Positions 1 through 5,422 of a stretch of DNA of 5,422 nt are shown here, piece by piece (the first letter of the stretch is position 1; each line of letters starts with the position of its first letter). Where the stretch lies: assembly GCA_017467745.1 (NCBI GenBank), contig JAFUKV010000267.1, positions 1 to 5,422 on the forward strand, given 5' to 3'. The translations under genes and the position numbers were made by a program. This DNA comes from Bacteroidaceae bacterium (GTDB taxonomy: Bacteria; Bacteroidota; Bacteroidia; Bacteroidales; CHK158-818). The notes under the pieces were generated by a model. It did not search any database. It was not told the origin of the DNA and saw nothing but the letters and a program-made list of their open reading frames with translations.

Positions 1-170
1 GGCTCGACAGTTCCGGTAGCTTCTACTTTATTGGATATAGAGCCTTTTATTACTTTATTTGTTCTGAAAGGGCTTTCTTCTTTCTGTTCGGGAGAAGAAC
101 ATGCTTGGAATGATAAGGCTAAAACCAATATTGCCGAGATGCTGCCTAATGTTCTTTTTGTATAGTTCAT
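1..170 (-). CDS. Efflux pump periplasmic adaptor (HlyD/MacA-type membrane fusion lipoprotein), N-terminal part
   Basis: Only the first 56 codons are inside the window; the reading frame is open at the left edge. The ATG lies at 168-170. The protein opens with a basic N-terminus (MNYTKR), a hydrophobic stretch (about residues 9-20) and Cys24 in the context SFQAC, a plausible Bacteroidetes-type lipobox, so the mature protein should be a lipoprotein facing the periplasm. An acidic linker follows, then the segment KVIKGSISNKVEATGTVE, typical of the first beta strands of RND/MacA-type adaptors just before the lipoyl/hairpin region. The start is only 11 nt behind the stop of the TolC-family gene, so the two are almost certainly co-transcribed. 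In the family the adaptor bridges the inner-membrane pump and the TolC channel. Whether the partner is an RND pump or a MacB-like ABC permease cannot be told from here. The role is inferred from a short fragment plus context. Confidence 0.82.
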   Translation of the reverse strand, partial: MNYTKRTLGSISAILVLALSFQACSSPEQKEESPFRTNKVIKGSISNKVEATGTVE

Positions 171-181
171 ATCGTTTTATT

Positions 182-1552
182 TTAATTTATTTCAATCGGT
201 AAGTTTTGATAAAATTTAAGCAATTGTATGTTTAAGTATGCCATGTATTTGGCTTGCAATACTTCTTGTTGAGCTGAAAGAAAGTTGTTTTTTTCTGTCA
301 ACAATTCAACTGTATTTTTCATACCGACGTTAAATTGTTCGTTCACGAGATCATAGCTGATTTGCGTACTTTTCAGTTTTTCGGTAGCCGCTATGTATTG
401 CTCTTGTGCGCTGCTTGCGTCTAACCAAAGAGTCTCTACCGTTTTGAATAATGTTTTTTGGGCGTCTAAATAATTTAACCGGCTGGTGCTGGTTTGTAAT
501 TGCGCCCGTTCTATTGCGCTTTTTGTATCACGGTTATTGAATATAGGAAGAGACAAACTTATTCCTACCGAGTTGCTCCAACTGTTTTTTAATTGTGTTC
601 CGAAACTTCGGTTGGTACCGCTCATGCTATTTGTTCCGATACCTGCGTTGAGACTTATACTGGGCATGTATCCGGCTTTGGCGATGTTTACGTTTAAATT
701 AGACGCTTTTATATCCAATAGGCTGCTTTGTATTTCAGGACGTGAAGCGAGGGCTGCTTCATATACTTCCATCTTGCCGGGTAGAGCCGTTAGAACGTTT
801 TCATTATTTATATCCGACATGATGATGTCCATCTCTTCTTCTCCGTCAAGTTCTAATAATTGTTTCAATTGGAGTTTATAATTTTTCAGAGATGTTTGCG
901 CTGTAACCAATTGATATTTGTCTGCGCTGTATTGCGCTTCGAGTTGAGCGTAATCGCTTTTGGCAATGCTGCCGGCGTCTAACATTTCTTTGGCTCGGTC
1001 TCGTTGTGCCGCAGATACGGCTAACGTGTTTTCGTTTATCTTTACCGATTCGTTGGCGTACAATATTTGCATAAAGATCTGAGTGATAGATTCTTCTATG
1101 CTGTTTGCCGTTTCTGTGATATCAAGTTCTGCAATTTGGTCGTTTATTTCTTGTTGTTCAATGGTTTTTAGCCTCTTGCCGCCATTAAACACCGTCCATT
1201 GGGCATTTAGTCCGTAACTGCCGTTATAGTTGGTTTTGCTGCTTCCCCCGCTGGTGGCGTAGTTACCGCTTCCGCCGACGTTTACGAGATTATTGCCGCT
1301 TTGGTCATACGGACGGTTTACAACGTTGTGTGAGGTGGAAAATGATAGGCTGGGAAACATGGCGGCTTTTGCCGATTTGGTATTGACCGCGCTTTCATCT
1401 AACAGTATTTTGCTCTTTTTTATTTGTATGTTTTGTTCTAAGGCATATTTTACGCACGATTGATAGTCCCATTGCGCGGGTTTTTCTTGTGCCTGAACGC
1501 TTCCTATTGCGGTTAAGAGCAAACAGAAAGGTAAGATTTTGTATTGTTTCAT
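182..1552 (-). CDS. TolC-family outer membrane efflux protein
   Basis: This 456-residue protein has the usual length of the OEP/TolC family, whose trimers form the outer-membrane exit duct of tripartite efflux pumps. A Sec signal peptide (basic KQYK, hydrophobic core about residues 6-18) ends at VQA|QE, with cleavage expected after residue 21. Cys10 lies inside the hydrophobic core and is not a lipobox, so this is not a lipidated OprM-type protein. Two OEP repeats are visible, about 28-235 and 262-450. Each has long Gln/Ala/Leu-rich helices and beta-strand motifs: AMFPSLSFS (64-72) with WTVFNGGKR (119-127), and YMPSISLNAG (295-304) with LSLPIFNNRDT (333-343). The second repeat ends with QFNVGMKNTVELLTEKNNF (406-424), characteristic of the family. 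A Gly/Asn/Ser-rich stretch (about 84-113) probably forms an extracellular loop. It has its own promoter just upstream and heads an operon with the adaptor gene. The exported substrate is unknown. Confidence 0.93.
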   Translation of the reverse strand: MKQYKILPFCLLLTAIGSVQAQEKPAQWDYQSCVKYALEQNIQIKKSKILLDESAVNTKSAKAAMFPSLSFSTSHNVVNRPYDQSGNNLVNVGGSGNYATSGGSSKTNYNGSYGLNAQWTVFNGGKRLKTIEQQEINDQIAELDITETANSIEESITQIFMQILYANESVKINENTLAVSAAQRDRAKEMLDAGSIAKSDYAQLEAQYSADKYQLVTAQTSLKNYKLQLKQLLELDGEEEMDIIMSDINNENVLTALPGKMEVYEAALASRPEIQSSLLDIKASNLNVNIAKAGYMPSISLNAGIGTNSMSGTNRSFGTQLKNSWSNSVGISLSLPIFNNRDTKSAIERAQLQTSTSRLNYLDAQKTLFKTVETLWLDASSAQEQYIAATEKLKSTQISYDLVNEQFNVGMKNTVELLTEKNNFLSAQQEVLQAKYMAYLNIQLLKFYQNLPIEIN

Positions 1553-1588
1553 ATTGAATACGGTTTATTCGTTTTTGTTCTTTCAAAA

Positions 1589-1620
1589 CAAAAGTATTTA
1601 TCCGTATTCAGATGTGCAAT
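1589..1620 (-). promoter_or_regulatory. Bacteroidetes-type promoter for the TolC-family/adaptor operon
   Basis: On the minus strand the sequence reads ATTG (1617-1620), then a 20-nt spacer, then TACTTTTG (1589-1596), a full match to the Bacteroidetes -7 consensus TAnnTTTG with a -33 TTG at the standard distance. Transcription would begin near 1582, leaving a leader of about 30 nt before the ATG at 1552. The match is by eye against the known consensus; the start site is not demonstrated. Confidence 0.75.
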
Positions 1621-1684
1621 TAGAATATAAGTACAGCGTTTTTTTATCGTCCGAACCGTCGTTTTTGGAGATAAATATTATATG

Positions 1685-1748
1685 TATAATAAATTTTAAC
1701 GTCTACCGTATTTGTCTCTGTTAGTAGGCTATGCGATAGACGTTAAAA
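1685..1748 (-). terminator. Long hairpin, probable terminator of the YidE-family transporter transcript
   Basis: Two perfect 12-nt arms, TTTTAACGTCTA (1694-1705) and TAGACGTTAAAA (1737-1748), face each other. Read on the minus strand the stem continues inward with a U-G, a C-G and a G-C pair, then one C/A mismatch and two A-U pairs, leaving a loop of about 19 nt. The minus-strand transcript pairs better than the plus one because U-G replaces an A/C mismatch. The hairpin begins 25 nt after the transporter stop and is followed by UUUAUUAUA. The tail is not a pure U-run and the stem is only moderately GC-rich, so a processing or 3'-end stabilising hairpin, or a palindromic operator, is also possible. 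Confidence 0.55.
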
Positions 1749-1773
1749 GTATGTTTTAGGCAATAAATCTTCT

Positions 1774-3456
1774 TTATGAAAAGGCTAAAATCATTAATTG
1801 CGCTGTTAATATGCGTAGAAACATTGTTAGCGGGTATACCGTTGAATATGCTACGGCCGGAGCATCGTTTCCGGCTACTTTATTTGCGTAGGCGAGAGCG
1901 GGAGGGTCAGTGTTACTACCGGCGATAAGTCCCATTAACGTAAAGTAATTTAAGTTGAAACGCCAGCGACCTATAACACCTATCGTCAATATAGGAATAA
2001 CTGTTATCAATACGCCCCATAATACCCATAATAATCCGTCGCCGCTTATTACGGTGTCGATAAATCCGCCTCCGGCATTAAGGCCTACACTGGCAAGGAA
2101 CAGACAAATACCTATTTCTCTTAACAACAGGCTGGCGCTGGTAGATGTATATGTGATTAACTTGAATTTATAACCGAACCGTCCTATCAAAATTGCAACG
2201 ACCAAAGGTCCGCCTGCCAGTCCCAGTTTCATCGACGACGACATGCCCGGTATTGCCAAAGGAATGCTTCCTAAAATGATACCTAATAAAATACCCACAA
2301 AAATGGTAATCATATTCGGTTCATTCAAACGCTTCATAGAATTCCCTAATTTTTCAGCTAACCGGTTTATATCTTCTTTTTTTCCTACAACTGTTAATCG
2401 GTCTCCCATTTGTAACGTTAAGTTAGGATTTGCAACCAAGTCTACACCGGCGCGGTTTAACCGTGTGGCATTTAGTCTGTAACCGAAAGGTAAACGTAAA
2501 GACCCTAATGTGCGCCCGTTCAGTTCAGGTTTGGTTATAACTATACGGCGGGAAACTATCGGAGCGGGAATAGCTTCCCAGTCCATTTCTATCGTTTTCC
2601 CGATAAATGCCGACATAGCAGCTTCGTCTTGTTCAGATAATACCACTAACAACAGATCTCCTTCTTCGATTGTCGTGGCCATTTGAGGGATGATTATTTC
2701 GCCGTCTTGTTTTTTTATACGAGATATAACAAAATTACGGTCGATAAATTGTGAAACCTTTTCAACGGTTTGACCGAAAATCAGAGGATTTTCTACCTTA
2801 TATGTCAACACGTGAGGTTTTAATATTTTAGCCTGATTTTCTTTTTCTATCTCTTCGGTTTCTTGTTCTAATTTTATTTTGAAGATGGCTCTGACAATTA
2901 ACATTGTGCCGATAATTCCGATAACGCCTAACGGATAAGCGGCAGCATATCCTGATGCGATTTCCGGTACGACATCTAATTTTCCGTCGTAGTTTAATTG
3001 GGCAAGCGTTTGCTGTGCTGCACCTAATCCCGGTGTATTTGTTACCGCGCCGGATAGAACACCTACTAACATCGGCATAGATATACGTTCGTTAGCGCAT
3101 AGATATATTATCAGAACAACTGCTAAATTCAGTGCGACAATACAACAAGCCAATAAGTTGAGCCTCATACCTCCTTTTTTAAAAGAGGAAAAGAATCCCG
3201 GACCGACTTGTAACCCGATAGAGTAAACAAACAGAATCAGTCCGAATTCTTGAAGAAAGTGCATGATATTTTTTTCTCCGACAAATCCGAAATGTCCGGC
3301 AATCAATCCGATAAAAAGAACGAATGTAACACCTAACGAAATACCGAGAAATTTCTGTTTTCCCAAATATACGCCTAACGCGATTACAAACGAATACAGT
3401 AAAACCGTATGGGCTACCGATTCGGGAGCAAATAGCAAATTCTCTATCCAGCTCAT
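1774..3456 (-). CDS. YidE/YbjL/AspT-family putative transporter with two TrkA_C domains
   Basis: This 560-residue membrane protein has the full architecture of the aspartate:alanine exchanger (AspT/YidE/YbjL) family. An N-terminal membrane half (about residues 14-190) is followed by two cytoplasmic TrkA_C (RCK-C-like) domains at about 212-290 and 298-373, then a second membrane half (about 381-558). The halves carry the family's duplicated signatures: GLQVGPGFF (81-89) matches GLNAGGGFID (458-467), and GAVTNTPGLGAA (136-147) matches GSNTDPPALAYA (513-524). GGPLVVAILIGRFG (415-428) is also typical. Characterised AspT exchanges aspartate for alanine in the inner membrane; YidE and most Bacteroidetes members have no established substrate, so aspT is not assigned. 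The TrkA_C pair suggests control by a small ligand. The ATG at 3454-3456 gives the short N-terminus usual in the family. It has its own promoter about 85 bp upstream, and the neighbours give no clue to substrate. Confidence 0.93.
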   Translation of the reverse strand: MSWIENLLFAPESVAHTVLLYSFVIALGVYLGKQKFLGISLGVTFVLFIGLIAGHFGFVGEKNIMHFLQEFGLILFVYSIGLQVGPGFFSSFKKGGMRLNLLACCIVALNLAVVLIIYLCANERISMPMLVGVLSGAVTNTPGLGAAQQTLAQLNYDGKLDVVPEIASGYAAAYPLGVIGIIGTMLIVRAIFKIKLEQETEEIEKENQAKILKPHVLTYKVENPLIFGQTVEKVSQFIDRNFVISRIKKQDGEIIIPQMATTIEEGDLLLVVLSEQDEAAMSAFIGKTIEMDWEAIPAPIVSRRIVITKPELNGRTLGSLRLPFGYRLNATRLNRAGVDLVANPNLTLQMGDRLTVVGKKEDINRLAEKLGNSMKRLNEPNMITIFVGILLGIILGSIPLAIPGMSSSMKLGLAGGPLVVAILIGRFGYKFKLITYTSTSASLLLREIGICLFLASVGLNAGGGFIDTVISGDGLLWVLWGVLITVIPILTIGVIGRWRFNLNYFTLMGLIAGSNTDPPALAYANKVAGNDAPAVAYSTVYPLTMFLRILTAQLMILAFS

Positions 3457-3540
3457 ATTTTTCTAATTGAATTAAAAGGTTAATTATAAAGATGGCTTTT
3501 AAAATAATAAGGTCAAGTAACGTTATCAAAAAAAGTCGGG

Positions 3541-3572
3541 CAAAGGTATGTATATAAATTCAATTTTACAAT
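3541..3572 (-). promoter_or_regulatory. Bacteroidetes-type promoter for the YidE-family transporter
   Basis: On the minus strand ATTG (3569-3572) is followed by exactly 20 nt and then TACCTTTG (3541-3548), a full TAnnTTTG match. The predicted start near 3535 leaves an AT-rich leader of about 75-80 nt before the ATG at 3456. The leader contains a TAACGTTA palindrome but no riboswitch fold I recognise. The element and its spacing are the same as in the TolC-operon promoter of this window, which supports both calls. Confidence 0.75.
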
Positions 3573-3639
3573 TTATTTTCTTTTATTTCCAGTGCGTTTA
3601 TGTGCATATTTTTAAGCGTTTTTTTGAAGGACGAAAAAG

Positions 3640-4596
3640 TTATTGCCGGTTGTCGTTATATAATATAGTTTCTAATAGAAAAGTCGAATGTAGTTTATAT
3701 TCGTTGATAGTTTTACTTTTTAGAATTTTTTTCCGAAGTTTTTTATCTGCGTCCGGGAAAAAATATTCCCAAAAAGTTTTCATTTTAGTCAATGTCAAAT
3801 GTTCTGCATCTAATAGAGACTGATAGCAAAATAGCATCTCGTTGTGAAAACATTGCATTGTTTGTTGTTTTTCGGAAGTTGATATTTCTTCTGATTTGAT
3901 TTCTTTCGCTATAAAAGGATTGTATAATAACCCTCTGCCAATAGCGATTCCTGCAATGAGGGGAAATTGCCGTTTTATGGTAAAGGCGTCTTCTTTTGAT
4001 GTGATATCTCCATTATAAAGTAATGGAATTTTGCATTGTTCGTAAAAACTGCCGAATGATGTTATGTCGGTATGTCCATTGTATTGCTGTTTTCCGGTTC
4101 GGGCGTGTAAGGTAATATGATGTAACGGGTATGAGTGGAATATTGGCAGAAGTTGTAGACATTCGTTGGGAGATTCCCATCCTAACCGGGTTTTTACGGA
4201 AAAGGATATTTCCGGGAATTTAAGCGTTTCTTTCAGCAATTCGTTCACTTTATCGGGGTAGGGCAATATTCCGGAACCTTTTTTACGGCGTACTATTGGA
4301 ATAAAGGGACATCCCATATTGATATCCAACTGTTTATAACCTGATTTTCTTAGCATTTTGCAGATGTTGTTCAGCTCTTCGGGTGAAGATGCGATGAGTT
4401 GAGGAATAAGAGAAGGTGTGCGGTTGTTTTTTGGGGAGATGTCACGGAGGTCTTTATTCCTAAAATTTTCGTGTTCGTATCGGACAAACGGAGTGTAGTA
4501 GGCGTCTATGCCTCCGATGTATTTGTAATGCAGATTTCTGAAAATGTAATCGGTGTACCCTTGTAATGGAGCGGATTCTATGCGAAAAGTATTCAT
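3640..4596 (-). CDS. dus: tRNA-dihydrouridine synthase family protein (FMN-dependent)
   Basis: This 318-residue protein has the length and motif order of the Dus family, which reduces uridines in the tRNA D-loop region to dihydrouridine using FMN and NADPH. The TIM barrel opens with APLQGYTD (residues 9-16, FMN-binding loop). NMGCP (93-97) carries the catalytic Cys96. KTRLGW (135-140) supplies the FMN-contacting Lys/Arg. HARTGKQQYNG (164-174) is the Dus version of the HxRT..Q.Y.G motif. NGDI (195-198) and GIAIGRGLLYNP (216-227) form the phosphate-binding end. The C-terminal helical, Lys-rich part (about 245-310) corresponds to the tRNA-binding domain. The GSGILPYP segment after the catalytic Cys resembles Bacteroidetes Dus proteins, and I cannot assign it to DusA, DusB or DusC. 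The start is fixed by the nearby APLQG motif. It lies only 4 nt past the U-run of the tyrA terminator, and no promoter is evident. I see no clear terminator downstream. Confidence 0.92.
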   Translation of the reverse strand: MNTFRIESAPLQGYTDYIFRNLHYKYIGGIDAYYTPFVRYEHENFRNKDLRDISPKNNRTPSLIPQLIASSPEELNNICKMLRKSGYKQLDINMGCPFIPIVRRKKGSGILPYPDKVNELLKETLKFPEISFSVKTRLGWESPNECLQLLPIFHSYPLHHITLHARTGKQQYNGHTDITSFGSFYEQCKIPLLYNGDITSKEDAFTIKRQFPLIAGIAIGRGLLYNPFIAKEIKSEEISTSEKQQTMQCFHNEMLFCYQSLLDAEHLTLTKMKTFWEYFFPDADKKLRKKILKSKTINEYKLHSTFLLETILYNDNRQ

Positions 4597-4600
4597 TCTG

Positions 4601-4641
4601 AAAAAACATACAGCCGGATAAGCCTACGTCTATCCGGCTGT
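4601..4641 (-). terminator. Intrinsic terminator of tyrA, abutting the dus start
   Basis: The minus strand forms a perfect 11-bp stem, ACAGCCGGATA (4631-4641) with TATCCGGCTGT (4610-4620), around a 10-nt loop, followed by AUG and a run of six U (4601-4606). It begins 17 nt after the tyrA stop codon. The GC-rich stem plus U-run is a textbook Rho-independent terminator for the minus strand. The dus ATG (4594-4596) follows almost at once, so the element may also govern how much transcription enters dus. Confidence 0.85.
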
Positions 4642-4658
4642 GGTGAATGTGTTTGTGA

Positions 4659-5422
4659 TTATTTCGATTGAATGTTTTTACGGACTTTCGTCAAGAAAGA
4701 AGCCATTTCTTTACTATCTTTATTTTTAATGATTTCTAATAACTTAGATAATTCTTCTTGGATTTTCTCTACTTGTCCCGGTGTATAAGGGTTAAAGAGA
4801 ATTTCTGATAGTAAAAAGTCATCTTCCGATAATAATCCCCGAGCAATATCCATGTGGCGTTTGAAAGTTGTACCCGGAGCTTCTTGGTACTTCATGACGG
4901 AAGCGAATACCAATGTCGATGCAAACGGGATAGACAGCGAGTAAGCGATAGTTTCATCGTGCTCTTTGAATGAGTATTCAAACGTATTTAATCGCAATGT
5001 ATTGTAAAAGTCTTTGAAAAAAACTTTTCCCAAATGGTCAGACTCGGATATGATGATGGCGTTTTGCGTACTCAGATCACTTAGCGAGGCAAATGTAGGG
5101 CCGAACATCGGGTGAGTTGAAACGAATGGCCGTCCCGTTTCCGCATAAAATTCAGGCAATCCGGTTTTAACTGATGCAATGTCTGAAATGATGCAATTAT
5201 CGGGGATATAAGGAAGTATTGCCTTAAATGCTTCAATGGTATATATTACCGTAGCGGCGTTGATAACCAGTTCGGGTTCAAATGCCTTTACTTCGTCTAA
5301 TTGCGTCATGCGTTCGGTGTTGTATACGAAACGAAGTTTTTTAGGATCAACGTCAAATAATCCCACTTCATGTTGAAAGCTCAGTGCGTCGGCAAAGAAC
5401 GTCCCCATTTTGCCGGCTCCTA
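4659..5422 (-). CDS. tyrA: Prephenate dehydrogenase, 5' end beyond window
   Basis: The frame is open at the right edge. The first ATG in view (5406-5408) is not the start: it is the Met of the Rossmann motif GAGKMG, whose GAGK is encoded by 5409-5420, so only a few N-terminal residues are missing. Numbering from that first Gly, 253 residues are visible. TyrA oxidatively decarboxylates prephenate to 4-hydroxyphenylpyruvate in tyrosine synthesis. Evidence: GAGKMG (1-6); acidic D23 in FDVDP, favouring NAD over NADP; SDIASVK (79-85); HPMFGPT (103-109) with the conserved active-site-loop His; and EHDE (153-156) opening the helical dimerisation domain. Where many TyrA proteins have a terminal LPH in this helix, this one reads SIPF (163-166). 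No chorismate mutase or ACT domain follows in the visible part, so it is a stand-alone form. In Bacteroides relatives tyrA is commonly the last gene of an aromatic amino acid operon, which fits the strong terminator 17 nt downstream. Confidence 0.92.
   Translation of the reverse strand, partial: GAGKMGTFFADALSFQHEVGLFDVDPKKLRFVYNTERMTQLDEVKAFEPELVINAATVIYTIEAFKAILPYIPDNCIISDIASVKTGLPEFYAETGRPFVSTHPMFGPTFASLSDLSTQNAIIISESDHLGKVFFKDFYNTLRLNTFEYSFKEHDETIAYSLSIPFASTLVFASVMKYQEAPGTTFKRHMDIARGLLSEDDFLLSEILFNPYTPGQVEKIQEELSKLLEIIKNKDSKEMASFLTKVRKNIQSK

Noticed and set aside
486..881. 131-residue plus-strand open frame
   Set aside because: It lies wholly antisense within the TolC-family gene, which has full family motifs; the translated protein shows no recognisable domain.
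1539..1724. 61-residue plus-strand open frame in the transporter/TolC intergenic region
   Set aside because: It covers the TolC-operon promoter and one arm of the hairpin, has an AT-driven composition, and no promoter or domain in its favour.
3179..3529. 116-residue minus-strand open frame overlapping the 5' end of the transporter
   Set aside because: It is the transporter sequence in another frame; the long frame has the family signatures.
3457..3540. Possible riboswitch or structured leader ahead of the transporter
   Set aside because: The leader is very AT-rich; only short weak pairings and an 8-nt palindrome (TAACGTTA) are visible, with no known riboswitch core.
3548..3823. 91-residue plus-strand open frame overlapping the transporter promoter and the dus 3' end
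   Set aside because: Low-complexity Phe/Tyr-rich product from AT-rich DNA, antisense to dus and beginning next to the -7 element of a minus-strand promoter; nothing supports it as a gene.
1698..4637. The 7-mer ACGTCTA is shared by the two hairpins (1699-1705 and 4626-4632)
   Set aside because: A single 7-base match in different structural positions (stem versus loop/stem) is readily expected by chance.
5406..5408. ATG as the start of tyrA
   Set aside because: The in-frame codons just upstream encode GAGK, completing the GxGxMG nucleotide-binding motif, so the real start is outside the window.

Overview
The window looks like ordinary chromosome from a member of the Bacteroidales. The DNA is AT-rich, the proteins resemble Bacteroidetes family members, and two promoters fit the Bacteroidetes pattern (TTG near -33, TAnnTTTG near -7) with no classical -35/-10 boxes. 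Every gene I can support lies on the minus strand. Reading in the direction of transcription, the order is tyrA, dus, a YidE/AspT-family transporter, a TolC-family outer membrane protein, and an HlyD/MacA-type adaptor.

Right end (5422 to 4601): prephenate dehydrogenase (tyrA), missing only its first few residues at the window edge, ends in a strong intrinsic terminator at 4601-4641. Directly behind that terminator starts a tRNA-dihydrouridine synthase (dus, 4596 to 3640), with no promoter of its own that I can see. This tight junction is the most noteworthy feature of the window.

Middle (3639 to 1685): a 183-bp intergenic stretch carries a well-formed promoter at 3541-3572 for a 560-residue 12-TM-type transporter with two central TrkA_C domains. 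A long hairpin at 1685-1748 follows its stop codon and probably terminates its transcript.

Left end (1620 to 1): a second, very similar promoter at 1589-1620 drives a TolC-like outer membrane efflux protein. Only 11 nt after its stop begins a lipoprotein that resembles the periplasmic adaptor of tripartite efflux pumps and runs off the window. The two form an efflux operon. The inner-membrane pump (RND or MacB-type ABC) would be expected further left, outside the window.

The four functions (tyrosine synthesis, tRNA modification, anion-type transport, efflux) show no obvious joint pathway, and each appears to be its own transcription unit except dus. I found no mobile element, CRISPR array, RNA gene or novel multigene system. 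No gene-free stretch exceeds about 220 bp.
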